In this document: positions 1-21,099 of the stretch, in pieces
How positions within the stretch are numbered: position 1 is the first letter of the stretch
How the letters are laid out: each line of letters begins with the position of its first letter
Origin: Paroedura picta
Taxonomy: Eukaryota; Chordata; Lepidosauria; Squamata; Gekkonidae
Direction: 5' to 3'
Assembly: GCF_049243985.1 (NCBI RefSeq)
Contig: NC_135376.1
Coordinates: 43,195,001 to 43,259,000 of the forward strand
Length of the DNA stretch: 64,000 bases
Position numbers and translations under genes: made by a program
The notes under the pieces: generated by a model
Databases searched by the model: none
Told to the model about the DNA's origin: nothing
Seen by the model: the letters and a program-made list of their open reading frames with translations, nothing else

Positions 1-731
1 TCCTTTATTGCGATTTCGGCGAGACTGGAAACTTGTGCGTTACAAGAACAGCACTAGTGGGAGAGCCTTTTTTTCTGATAGAACCGGCTGTGATTGCAGC
101 GCTTTTCAATAGCGCTCAGATTTAGCAACATTGCCCGTTGTGCTGAATGGCCCTGTATGTGGAGGGAAGATGGGGTGGAGAGGATGGACCCTATAGAATG
201 ATTGGGGAATTGGAAATGACTCTAAGGATTTGCTTTTTGTGAGCATAATCCCTTCTCCACCTTTCCCATGGTTTACTTAAGAAGAAGAAGTTTCTTATAT
301 GCCGCTTTTCTCTACCCGAAGGAGTCTCAAAGCGGCTTACATTCGCCTTCCCTTTCTTCTCCCCACGACAGACACCCTGTGGGGTGGGTGAGGCTGAGAG
401 AGCCCTGATATCACAGCTCTGTCAGAGCAGTTTTATCAGTGCCATGGCGAGCCCAAGGTCACCCAGCTGGCTGCATGTGGGGAGTGTAGAATCGATGGCA
501 TGCCAGATTAGAAGTCCGCACTCCTAACCACTACACCAAACTGGCTGTCTTAAGCTGTTTTGTAAATGTGTGGGTATGTGGAGCTATTTGCTTTCGTGAA
601 TGCTGTAGTTTCAAGGAGCCGCTGCCTTCACATGGACATCTGAAAAGGACCAACCAAGATGCTGACCCCAGTATGCTCTCTGTGGTTAACCAGATCCTGA
701 TTCTGTGGGTAACAGCTTAATCTCTCCCCAG
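1..731. other. HPS1 intron (left edge of window)
   Basis: I find no conserved HPS1 exon before the acceptor at 730-731. About 280-551 is a tRNA-derived SINE; the rest is unremarkable single-copy-looking sequence. Confidence 0.6.
280..551 (-). repeat. tRNA-derived SINE with (CTT)n tail, near full length
   Basis: On the minus strand it begins with a tRNA-like head (GCCAGTTTGGTGTAGTGGTT, box A region). It continues through a central part with CACATGCAGCCAGCTGGGTG and ends in a (TTC)n tail, seen as GAA repeats at 281-290. Other copies in this window are at 29376-29510, 32094-32360 and 61993-62099. The box B motif is degraded, so the copy is old. Confidence 0.85.
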
Positions 732-3700
732 ATAGCTGAGGATTCACTACAGGCTCTGATGCCCTCAACCTCTGAGGCCACCAACCCACGGAGGATTTTT
801 CTGGATGCAAACCTGAGGGACGGCTATTGTCCCATGATGCCCCACACCATGCATTGTCTACCCCTCTGGCCAGGGATCTCGCTGGTGCTCCTCACTAAGG
901 TGAGTTGGCTCCACTGGGCCCAATTTGCTATTAACCCAGCCTGGATCTCACAGTGTTCTCTCTGTCCCTCAGGGCCTCAATTCCCATGTGGCACTTTCCC
1001 TTTATCAGCTGCTGGATGGATTCCTGATGGTGGAGAAGAAACTAAAAGAGGGGCAGGAGATTGTGCAGCCCCTCCGCTCTTATCCACTCTTGCTGGAGCT
1101 CCGACATAAAATGGACAAATTTGTCAAGAAGCTGGGTGGGCAAGAACCCCAGGTGAGAGCTGACTCTCCCTACAGGAGTCCTGGGTAAAGGCCCCTTCCC
1201 AGGGCTGCACAGATGGTGGGGCTAGGATGATGGTGGGGCTGACCACACAGGGGCTGTGGATGAGCATCTGCTTTCAATGGAATGGGGGGCAGTGCCACCC
1301 CAGCAGAACAAGGCAGGAAAAGCCATGTGGGGGGGACCAAAAAAACATGCTGACCCTGACGTGTCTCTCTCAGTTGCAGAATGCCTGGCTGGAATTTAAG
1401 GCCAAGGTTTTTTCTCGGAGTGAGGTTTTGAATTCCTCAGAGTGAGTATTGAAGGAGGAGAAGCTGGAATAGTGGCCTGGCTCAGAACTGATGTTGGGGA
1501 CCGCTCTGGGCTGGGGCAGCAGCAGGGGGTGGGCGAGGAGAAAAGGGAGGGTTGGAATGGTGGATTCTTATCATGCCTTCTTCTGAAGACTTCAGATAGC
1601 TTGAGGTGTATGAAAAAGAAGATCCTTTTGGACTGGGAAAATGGCATATTGGGAGGAAGAAGTTGTAGCAATTAGTCTCTTGTCAACTGTGAGGCATGAA
1701 AATTGAGTCAATTTAAAGGAAAGGCACAGTGTCCTGTTATAGTGCATGGTTGGAAGCTCTTCCATATATATGTAGAAACATACAAATCCTCTGCTGCACA
1801 TAGAAGACAGTACCTTGCAGAGAAGGCTTGGTTAGAACTCTTCTCCCAGATATGCTTATGATGACTCCTGGAAACCAAACTTTGGTCTGAGCGCATAAAA
1901 GGTAGTCTGGAAACATTAACTGGTGTGTGCATTTGCATGCAAGAGAGTGCAGGGATGAAAAGTGTTTATGGGAGAGTCAAAGAGATTATGATGCAGTTGG
2001 GAGGAAGGAAGGCAGATTTCTACCTGACTAGTCATGTTTCAACCACATCTCCTGCATTTACCTAAAAGGAAGACAGTCCTGAATGCACGATGATTCCCCG
2101 TTTTCTAAGTGGCCTCTAGGAGCTGCTGTCAGTCATTCTAGCCCCTCTCTCTATCTTGATTTCTCCCTGGCTTCCTATAGGCCCCGGATTTTTATGTGGG
2201 AGAGCCCTGAAGCCTACATCTTCTCTCCTACATACAGGGAGACTGAAAGTGTAATTCAGAACACAAGAGTTATAACCTCTTAATTCCCATTAAGTCAGAA
2301 GGCTGAGCAGGGGATAACTGCTTTTCTTAATAAATATAACATATTTTAACATATATATATTATATATAATGTGTGTGTGTGTAAATTATATTTATATACT
2401 GCCTTTCTCTGATGGACATACATGTATCTAATCCAAACTATAACCATAAAAAGGTTTGCCACCAGTTTATTTGCCATAGTTTCTGACTGAACGATTATAG
2501 TTTGCACAAACTGCTGGGGGTTCTGTGTTCAGACAAAACATTACTGCCCTGGGGAGAAGGAAGGAGGGCTGAAGCTGTTTCAGTCTGTGAGATGGGTCGG
2601 GTGGGGCATTCCTCTTATAAGGAGGAATACCAGAGTCAAGTTCATCTCTGTATTGGTGCAGGATCCTGCAGGCATTTTGCAGCATCAGGCGGCAGCTCTG
2701 TGCGGTGTACCGGCTTCTCTTTCTTGGATCCTCGGGGGCCCAGGGCCTGCCTCGAAGTGTGCTGGATCAAGCACAGCAGTCCACACAGTGAGTGAGATAG
2801 AACATGGTGGCAGAGAGGAAAGAGGCTCTGTTTGGAGGGATGGGTTCATGGACATGTCATGTTGTCTCCAGCACAATTCTCTTCTAGCTTGAAATAACTG
2901 CAGTCTGCACCCGTCCAGGGCTGCTCACCAAAACCTCTTATAGTCCAGTCATGCTGCATACCTTGTAGCTGCCTTGATCCTCTGTTTAAACACCCATCTT
3001 TTCCCTACCTTCAGCCCTTGTGGGTTTGGATAGAATATTTTGAGTTCTGTCAGGAGTACCTGGCTCTTCTCTGATGTGATAACTCCCTTTCACTTCTCCC
3101 GTGAGAGGGCTGACTAGCATTGAAAAGCTGCCCCCCTTGCTGTCTTCTTTTTAAAGGGGAGATGGACTTCTCCATTACAAAACACTCCCCGTGGGAACAG
3201 GAGGGCACGTGCATGCTAAACTGCTGTTCTGTTATTGTTTATTACTCTGTTGGCAGGGACAAGCTCCGGGACTGGAAGGACTTCCTGCTGGTGAAGAGCA
3301 AGCGTAACGTCACAATGGTGTCATATCCTTTCATGCTTACCATTCCCCCTCATTGGTTATGAAACCAAACATACTACATGGAAACAGAAATACTTTGGGG
3401 GAAATGCCCAGGCTCTAGAGTTTGGGGTGCAGACACCAAAGAGCTTCGAGGGAGAAGTTTTTCCTTTTGGCCTTCTTTCTTTGCTTCAAAGGCAAAGCCA
3501 TCTTTAGAACAAGCATACCTGAGCCACAACCATGGCCCAGGTAGGCTTCTTCATTCCAGTCCTCTAACTCAATGGATTGCACTGGATTTTAGCAGATGGC
3601 TGGGCAGTTTTGTCAGGAACAAGGCCAAGGGGGCTCATCCCCCTGCACATTGGAAGAGTCTCCCATCTTAGCAAGAGGTCTCTGCATGCTTGAACTGGGT

Positions 3701-5639
3701 TCTCTTGTCCCATCGTCCCTAGGCAAAGGGTCTCAGCGAGACAAGGCCATTGCCCACTCAGCTCCATACTAGAGCTTTGGATTCCAGAGGCAACTTAAAA
3801 GGTAGGGGGAAGGAGTAGGGCTGGGCTGGGCAATATCTGGATATTTGGGGGGTGGAGGATAAGGAGCTTCGGGTTTGGGGAAGGGAGAGGCAGTAATGGG
3901 GGGAAATGTCATAAAGTCTACCTTCCAAAGTGGCCATTTTCACCTGAACTGATCTGTCATCTAGAGATTACTCATAATTCCAGAGGATATTCAGCTGCCA
4001 CCTGAACGTTGGCAACCCTGAGTAGGGCTGCTCTTAGGGCTATCCTAATACCAAAGCAGCCCTTGCTATCCACCAACTCCTTAACCTGCTGTGATCCACA
4101 TATCTGGAGGATTTCCCAGGTCTTGTGCATTTCATCTATGTGGACCGGACAGTGGGCCAGATGGTGGCTCCGGCACTTGGTGTGGCTGAGGACTCTGCCT
4201 TTGAGCTAGGCAAAGGGCCTTTGCCTGCATTTATTAAGGAGAAGGTAATGTTCCCGAGACTCTGTTCCTGCTGATTTTGATAACAGGAGGGAGTTAGAAG
4301 GCTTGCTACAAGCATGCGTCTGTCCATGATTCAGGTGGCGGGCAGGCAGGTTCTGATGCAGGCTTCAGAGTTGCTTTCTTTGCCACCTTGCTCCCCCAGG
4401 TGTGGTCACTGGTGGCACTGGCTCGGAGCTACTTGCAGAAGGGCTACACCATGATGACACTGCGGGAAGGAGATTACTATTGCACCTACTTCCTTTGGTT
4501 TGAGAATGAGCTGGTACGTAGGAGGGGCCCAAAGCAGAGGGGGGCTGATCTGGGGGTGAAGCCAGTGCTGTCTAGGGTGCAGATTCTGAACCCCGGCACC
4601 TTGAGTCCAGCTGCTCCCTGCAGTCTAAAGGGTGCCAGGTTGCCCTGGCCATGCCCCAGTCTCAGCCTAGCTTACTGCACAGATTGTTGTTTTGTGCTTC
4701 TTGGAGGAGCCACAGAACACAAATGTAGCACATAAATAGTGCTAAGTGATGTGACAGCAACAGCAAGGGCTACACATTCAAGCCTGTAAGCAACCAGAGG
4801 ATACGTGTGCATGCCCACTAATGCCAGCCCTTGTATTGGCCCCCACCAGCCTCTTCCAGCCAGCTCCTTAACTGCTGCTGTTTCCCTTCAGGGCTGCAGG
4901 CTGGAGGTTTCGGAAGTGCCGGTGCTTTCTGATGATTCAGCCCCAATTGGGACACTGGCAGGTGACTACTACAGGTGAGTAAGGCTCCATGGATACCATT
5001 CAGTGCAGGGTCTGGGACCAGGGCTGGAGGAGAAAGGAGAGGCTCAAAACCTTTTGAAAGGAGAGCACACCATATCCAGACAACAGTACAGGATAATTCT
5101 TCAAGGTGTTGCCTCTAATCTCATTTCATTAAGGTTACATTTGCCCCATGGCCAGAGAAACTGTGTTAGTCTGTGGCTTATTGTCATCTGAATTGTGTGC
5201 TTGTGTAAGGAACCTCAGTATTTAACATACCTAAACACACACAGCTCAGGAGTTTTCTACAGTGTTGTCTAAAGACTGAAGATGCATCCCTTTTGTCTGG
5301 ACCACTGAGACTCTATGAAGCCCTCCTTATCCCAGCCCTAACTTTATATGGAGGAGGGATCCTTGTACAAATCTTGCAAAGAATAGCAATGGCTGAGGCA
5401 GTTTTATGTATCCAGTCTGCATGTATGTTATGAGGCTTTGCAAAAGCTTTTTCTGACCACCGTTGCTCCCATGCAGGAAGCTTCTCCGTTACTACAGCCA
5501 GAGCCACACAGGTGAAGTGGTGAAGTGCTATGAGCTGCTGACCATCCACCTGGGCATTTTGCCCACAGAGCTGGTGATCCAGCAGGGCTGTGACTTGGTG
5601 CGGCGACTCTGGGAGCCAACCCGCATCCCCCTTCTATAG
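732..5639 (+). CDS. HPS1: HPS1, BLOC-3 complex subunit (3' part, nine coding exons)
   Basis: HPS1 pairs with HPS4 as BLOC-3, the cytosolic exchange factor for Rab32/Rab38 in making melanosomes and other lysosome-related organelles. Exons: 732-899, 973-1152, 1374-1441, 2662-2787, 3257-3322, 4100-4244, 4400-4513, 4892-4974, 5477-5639 (stop TAG 5637-5639). All join in frame to give 370 residues, roughly the C-terminal half of the ~700-residue human protein. Blocks recognised against human HPS1 from memory include [76 protein letters not shown] and the end [11 protein letters not shown]. This region holds the C-terminal longin-type fold. Junctions are GT-AG except intron 3322/4100, which is AT-AC. 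The linker before DKLRDWKDF looks shorter than in human. Earlier exons lie before the window. Confidence 0.96.
2340..2390. repeat. (AT)n/(GT)n microsatellite in HPS1 intron
   Basis: Alternating AT followed by GT dinucleotides inside the intron between exons 1374-1441 and 2662-2787. The rest of that 1.2-kb intron shows no recognisable element. Confidence 0.75.
3323..4099 (+). other. HPS1: U12-type AT-AC intron of HPS1
   Basis: The intron starts ATATCCTTT at 3323, the consensus U12 AT-AC donor, and ends in AC at 4098-4099. TCCTTAAC at 4078-4085 matches the U12 branch-point consensus; its last A is about 15 nt from the 3' end, inside the usual window. No GT-AG alternative gives the conserved protein. 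Splicing TC (3321-3322) to ATAT (from 4100) restores VSYLEDFPG as in human HPS1. It is removed by the minor spliceosome (U11/U12/U4atac/U6atac). Confidence 0.95.
3805..4018 (+). mobile_element. Copy of a short MITE-like repeat (CCTGGAGATTT family)
   Basis: A purine-rich left half (ATTTGGGGGGTGGAGG) is followed by TGGCCATTTTCACC and an end like CCACCTGAACGTTGGCAACC. The same layout recurs at about 26308-26515, 37288-37450 (inverted), 38290-38490 and 48998-49172. Both ends resemble GGTTGCCA...CCAGGT in inverted orientation, suggesting a non-autonomous DNA transposon. This copy lies inside the HPS1 U12 intron. Confidence 0.55.
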
Positions 5640-6159
5640 GGGCCTTGGCTGCCATGTCTGGGCCTCGTGTCTGTGCTTTCCTTGGGACACTGAATTGGTC
5701 TACTCTGCACTGCCATTCAGCAGAGTTAGCAGACCAAACTCCCTTCCATTCCTGCCATACAGAATAGGATGTCCCTGCTCTAGAGGGGCTATAGCTTGAC
5801 ACTGGCGATTGAAGCCAGTGGGACCAAATGGCTTTGGAGGCAGTTTTGACTTGGCTTGGGGACTCTGTGTAAGATCCAAGTTGAAAAATACTTCTCCTTC
5901 TGCATACATCATCCTTCTGACTCTGTGTGAGCAGGAACAGTCTCTCTCTGGCCTATCTGTGGCTATTAGATGCACTGAAACAGCAAAGCATCTTCCTGAC
6001 CAGGCTTTTCTTATGACCACAACAGGGATTAGGAGCATAGAGATTTGGAGCCAATCCCTGGCTAGACTTGGGCCAGATGAGACTTGCTTTGCCTCTGAAC
6101 ATTTGTTGGCTTAAGGGATCTCATCTGCTCACAGAGGATGAGGAGCCTGTAGCCACAAA

Positions 6160-6165
6160 ATTAAA
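6160..6165 (+). terminator. Possible HPS1 polyadenylation signal (ATTAAA)
   Basis: ATTAAA about 520 bases after the HPS1 stop is the first canonical or near-canonical hexamer I find in the downstream sequence. It would give a 3' UTR of about 0.55 kb. No transcript evidence is available. Confidence 0.35.
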
Positions 6166-8214
6166 ACCTTTCCACTATTGAAGCTCAGGGTTCATAACTG
6201 AGTAATCACGTGGATCTGAGCTTTTTCTAGAAATCTGGAGTAAACAAGGAAAGACAGGAGAATAGAGTTTTCTAGGAAATGGCATTACGGATGTCCCTCC
6301 CACAGTACTGTATCAATTTCAATATTGTCCTACTGATATTGAATTGTCATATTAAATATTAATTTCAAGTAAAGTGTTGTGGAGTCTAGAGACATGCAGT
6401 ACACAGGCATAGTTTGAAGCACCCAGTGTACTGAAATGTCTGAATGAAGTGCACACAGGCTGAGCTACTCCCAATAGTAGGGGATGTCCCTTAAAATTAA
6501 TTTTTTAAATAATGGTTATAGGAACTTGTAAAATCAGAATAAGTTCACTATGTCATCAATGTTCCTGAATAGCAACCATTAAAATGAATCACTGTTTCTC
6601 TTAATTTGGCCATGTTAAAAAAAAAAAAACCTCAATGACAAAAATAGGCCCTTTAAATCTGGGGAGGGAGGAGTATGATATTAAGAGGATAGTAGGATTT
6701 TGCTAAATAGTGAAGCAATGATGCAGCATAAGAAAATCTGTGATAAAATGGTAAATCAACAGCCAGTGTTTTTTCCAGTAACTTAAAATAAGACATTTTC
6801 CCCATGGAAAAATTAAAAGGACATCATCTGCATTGAGAGGGTTTTTGAAAAGGGGTTGCATAAGAAACATAAAGGGTCTTACCTAAATGCTGTGAAAATG
6901 TGTTATGAGAGAATGGAACTCTGTAAAAACTTGGGTGTCTGAAAAGGTCAATGTCCATGCTGATAAATTGTGAAGAAAGTGTTAATTGAGAGGATGTGAT
7001 TCCTGTGAAGCTAAGGAAGTTGTATTCTAGATCCATGACTGTGTTTGGGGCTGTAGCAGAATGCAAGCAGATAAATTTCATGCATGGGGCAGGCAATATT
7101 GATTTGACACACTCTTTTGAACCCCTTAAATTTTGCTGCTATACAAAGGACATTTTAATAACATAGCTAGACCTTGGTAACAGGAGAAACAGAAATCTCT
7201 AACAGTTGGAAAACAGGAGCTATGATTTCAGAAAGCTGATTCAAATAATGTGTACTACTAGGTTCTGGGTAAAGAGAAACAAGGTGGGGCAATCACTGTA
7301 TTTGGGGCTTCAGATCACCCACTCGGCTATGAAGCTCACCTGGTGACGTTGGGCCAATCATTTTCTTTCAGCCCAACAGGGTTGTTAGGATAAAACTGAT
7401 GTGGGGGGGGGGGTCGTGGGTCCTGTGGCAGAATAATGGAATTTAAATGTAATACATAAATGGAAGTGCTGTATTTTTCATTATGCAATATGATATACTT
7501 TATTATATAAAATACTGTTAATTTTATTATGAATTAATGTTGTGTAAGTTTATTATATAAATAAACATACATAGCACCTAAAGGGTCCTGCAATTTTTTA
7601 CAATAAATAATGTGTGAACAGTCTTTTCAAACATTAGGAGTATCACTGGTGTTAAATGAGCAAATACAACCAGGTCTCATTCTGCACATGTTGGATAAAT
7701 GCACTAATATGCTTTTGCATCTCTATTTTCCTGTGCAAAACAGCAAAATCTCCTTCTACAGTGCATTGAAATATGCTGCATTTAATGAAGATATTCTAAG
7801 TATGAAGACAAAGTAGCATGACTGTGTTGTCCCTTATATCATCGTCTGACAATAAACACTGCTGCACACTTCACAATGTTTTGATTTTACTAAATTTGCA
7901 GGGTGGCACCTTCAGAAAGCTTTGGTCAGACAAATGAAGATGCTGTAGTAGAATGTATTGGGGAAGAAGTCTGGCAGATAGGCTGGGCGTGGACCATGAA
8001 AAGCTCTGACTTCATAGGTGATAAAGCAGAAGTCCAGGGGCTTACAGACTTCATATTTATTCTAGTATGAGTTTTTGTGTGCCACAGCTTTTTCAGATAC
8101 TAAGGGAAGCAAATCATTTTGGAGCCATTTATAAGAAAAATTAAAAAGTGAGAGGGGGGGAAAGAGTTTGTGCAGAGAGAGGACGCAACCCTGGATTGAA
8201 AGAAGAGAAGACCA

Positions 8215-8395
8215 TACTGTCACATTGCAACCAATTCACAGCAGCCCCACCCCTGGGACTTTCTAGGCAAGAGATTAGCAGAGGTGATTTGCCATTTCCT
8301 TCCTCTGCACAGCAACTTAGGCCTGCCTCAGTAACATTCCATCCCTGGCCAACCTTACTTAGCTCCCAGGCTCAGACAAGGACAGACTAAGTTGG
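8215..8395 (-). repeat. Diverged 5S-rRNA-derived SINE remnant
   Basis: It shares the layout of the better copy at 26757-27010: AGGCAAGAGATTAGCAGAGG, a TTTGCCATTTCCTTCCTCTG block, then a worn CCAACCTTACTTAGCTCC, which is the reverse complement of the 5S rRNA internal promoter region. Old and partial. Confidence 0.6.
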
Positions 8396-9478
8396 ACTAT
8401 TCAGGCTTCTCCTTGAATGGAACCCAGAAACTCTTTGATAATCAATGGGATAAAGAATAAATATTATACCCTTTCTAGTTCTCAGTGTTATTTGGGGGTG
8501 GGAGTGTCTTTTTTCCTATGTCCACTTTTTAAGTGATAGCCATTGATTCCTCTTTGCTTCTTTCATTTCTCCTTGTTCACAAATCAAGGAAAGTAAAGGG
8601 ATTGTTGGATTTCAGGGAGAAAATGGGTTTAAAAGAACCAAGAGAACTTTTAACTGCTACTCCAGATAGTAGTTGTGCACTATGGTGTTCTGCACTAGCT
8701 GCCATTCACAAAGTGTTACCATTTGAAGTTTCCAATGCAGGGCTCCACCTGGCCAGATTCACCTGATCAAGGTATGAAGCCATTCTTTGGGCAAAATAAA
8801 AGTGGAGGAAAATTATTTTTCATAACTGAACTAACTTGCTTCTGCAACAGTAATGGAGGTTTGAGAGTGACCCCTGCTGTCTTAGACAGAGGTGGTCAAG
8901 GTCAGCTGAACCCTGTCAAATGGGGGAAGCACAATGCCCTGCAAGATGCCAGCCTTCCTGGCCTGCCTCACTTCTGTCATGTTAGGAATTAGCTTCAACC
9001 ATTTCAGCATCATTCCCATGGAAAAGGAGGGGCTCTCCTGAATTCTTCAAGGAAAATGAATGGCTGCACAGCATCAGGGACCTACACTCTGTTCCTCCCT
9101 GACCTTGTCAGAAGCATCTTCCTTTCAAATTGGTTCACACTGTACAGTGAGACAAGGCAAGGTGGAGGGGGTCCCCACAGTTTCTGTAGAAATAACCCCC
9201 ATCCTGACTTTCCACCTGAATAAATGCCCATGAATTCTCTTGTGCTATCTAGTTGGGGGCTCACATGTGTGTTCTTGCAGCCAAAAATTCTCCCTGCCCA
9301 AACAAGTTTTCTGTGCACAGGAATGTTGGGGTATGCAGAGACACTATAATTTCAGCTCTTTGCTTCAGTCAGAAGCTATATAGTCAAGATTTAGCACCAT
9401 TTTTGCTCAGTTTCACGGTTAATTCCTGGCAGTGAAAATGTGGTCCCCTCCAGCCTGAAAAGATACAGCACACTTTGC

Positions 9479-9606
9479 TAAGGTGACCAGATTGTCCCAC
9501 TTTTGGAGGGACATCTGGGGGCACCTGGCAAATTGTACTTATGTTGATGGTGTCCCGCTTTGCCAATGGTGTCCCGCTTTGCCAATGTTAAAATCTGGTC
9601 ACCTTA
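9479..9606. mobile_element. 128-bp MITE, probable hAT type, with 8-bp target duplication
   Basis: The termini are TAAGGTGACCAGAT and its inverse ATCTGGTCACCTTA. The flanks are an exact 8-bp duplication, CACTTTGC, at 9471-9478 and 9607-9614. The size, terminal inverted repeats and 8-bp duplication fit a non-autonomous hAT element. A perfect 19-bp tandem duplication lies inside it from 9547. It sits just upstream of the PYROXD2 CpG island. Confidence 0.85.
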
Positions 9607-10042
9607 CACTTTGCCCACTCGGAGTTCACCCCCCTCACTGGGCATTCCAGGCCCAACTAACCTCCAAAGTGATAGATTCAGGTGGGTTGGATTGAAGGAG
9701 CAGAGCAAAGTCCGAGTCCGCTGGCATCTTTTCAGTTTGAGTCAAGGCGCAAGCTTCCGTGCGCGCAGCCGGAGGAAGCGTGCTTGTAGAAAATGTTGTT
9801 GGCCTGCTGGGCTCCAACTTTGCTCCACAACTTCCAGAGTGGCGCTCTGCAGCGCCGCTCTCCGCGCGGGCCTCCTCTGCTGCCGGGCGTCGGTTCCGGC
9901 CGCTTCTCCTCCTTCCCCCAAGGCCTGGCGACCCGCGCTGGAGGAGGCCTCTGGCATGCTGGGCGGTGCGCGTCGCGCTCGACCAGCCCGCTGCCCCTTC
10001 GCCGAGGGAAGGCGCTGCCTAGGAGGCAAAGTCCGCCGTACG

Positions 10043-19482
<9,440 letters not shown>

Positions 19483-19866
19483 CCTGGCTGGAGCCCTTGG
19501 GACACCCCAGCTGAAGAAACTGCACCAGTTGGCAGACAAGCAGCCAGATGTGATTCGGCCGAGCAGCTTCTCCAACTCTTTTCAGGGTTGCCATCCTCAA
19601 GCATTACCCTCCTGGCAGTCAGAGGAAGAGATGGGCAGTGCCCCCTGCCACTGGACGTGTGCATGCCGCAAGCCCATTCGGAGCAGGCTGGCAGCTGGCT
19701 GGCAGGCTCCACCCATGGTGCTGCCGTTCAGCTGGGAGTCGTGCTTGCTGTGTGCCCTCCTCCGAGGCCAGTTTGAGGGATGCAGCCCACTGCTCCCATA
19801 CAAGAAGAGACCGCAATTTGAGTCTGCTGGCGGCTTTCCATGGGAAAGACAGGCCAGTCCTCTGTA

Positions 19867-20075
19867 GGGCCATCCTAAGCAGAGTTACTCCCTTCTGAGC
19901 CCATTGATGGATTTGATCAGGTGGCTGTGCTTCAGGTTTCACTGTGAGACTGTCTGGCTCTCAGAGTTTTGGCAGGAGCTCCTCAGCATTAATGCTTTCT
20001 TCCAGTCTTAAGCAGAGTTACACCGTTCTGTGTCCAGGGCTGTTAGTGGTCTTAGAAGAGTGTAACTCTGCTCAA
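19867..20075. repeat. Fold-back (palindromic) repeat fragments downstream of PYROXD2
   Basis: TAAGCAGAGTTACTCCCTTC at about 19875 and TTAAGCAGAGTTACACC at about 20009 are answered by GTGTAACTCTGCTCAAG at about 20060 in inverted orientation. This is the pattern of a palindromic MITE-like element, broken and probably two copies. It lies in the presumed 3' UTR. Confidence 0.5.
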
Positions 20076-21093
20076 GATGCCATTGTTAAGAGCTTAACAC
20101 AACTTAACACAACATACTGGTTTCTGTCCCTGAAAATGTTGAAACCCGGGCGTTCTGCCACCTTGTGCTCCAAACATGTCACAATCCCCACTCCCAGGAG
20201 CTCAGAGGCCTGGCATCTCTTGATCTAAGGAACAGAGCCGAGCTGCCTGTCATCTTAACCAAGGGGCCGGGAGAGTGTGCTCACATCACCTGACCTTGTG
20301 GCTCCATAGCCAGGGCCGGTCATGCCTGGCTGAGCCCCGTTCCCAAAGAGCCATATTTCTCACTCACAAAGAGCAGCTGCTTGCAAACATCACTCGATGT
20401 TCTGGCCGCAAATCCCAGCTGGGCAGTGGCCAGAAGTCAGCTGCCCTCTCTGACAGGGACCATTCGGGGATTTGTGCACTAAGCAACCTGGTTCACAGAT
20501 CAGTTAATCCAGTTCAATTCTGTTGAAACCCCTGTGCATAAATCAGCTTAAATCTAAATACTCCAGCTTAATTGGTACATGGACAGCCGCCAAAATGTGT
20601 TGACACAATAAGGAAAGAAATCGATATTGTGCCTTCCTCCCAAGCAATGATGGATTGACTTCATGTGAAGGAATGATTGAAAAATCATTACCAGTTGTCC
20701 CTTTAGAAAACGTGTGTTCAAAGTTTAGAGAGCCTTTAAAGAAAGAAATCCTGATCTTTCTGTATAAGAATATTGCTCACCGTTGTAGGGGTGCAGCAAG
20801 CAAAAGAGCCCAGGCTGCAACCCTCCGGCAGACTGTCCGCTGCCTCCAGGGGCTCCTTCCAAAGGACAGCTGTCAAGCAGCATCCATCCATGTCAGTGCA
20901 GCTCGCTTGGATACCCGTCACAGGATGCCTTTACAATGGATGGGAGTTGTGGAGCATCGGTAGGTGGACTTTCATCATCCTGACAAGCTTGCTTGTGGAT
21001 GTGAAGTCTATACAATTACCGAGGCAACACTAAATGTTTTACAGGATGAAGTCAAAATTTCTGTTGTGGGGAAACTGAAAATGCATTATTTAC

Positions 21094-21099
21094 AATAAA
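21094..21099 (+). terminator. Possible PYROXD2 polyadenylation signal (AATAAA)
   Basis: AATAAA 1.6 kb after the stop codon is the first canonical hexamer I find downstream. The 3' UTR would be long and would include the repeat at 19867-20075, so an earlier non-canonical site is possible. Confidence 0.3.

Larger units (their letters stand above)
5640..9690. other. HPS1-PYROXD2 intergenic region
   Basis: About 4 kb between the HPS1 stop and the PYROXD2 CpG island. It begins with the presumed HPS1 3' UTR. From about 6.3 to 7.9 kb it is AT-rich without recognisable coding potential. About 7300-7400 resembles a worn tRNA-SINE tail, 8215-8395 a 5S-derived SINE, and 9479-9606 a small MITE. I see no gene here. 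Confidence 0.6.
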
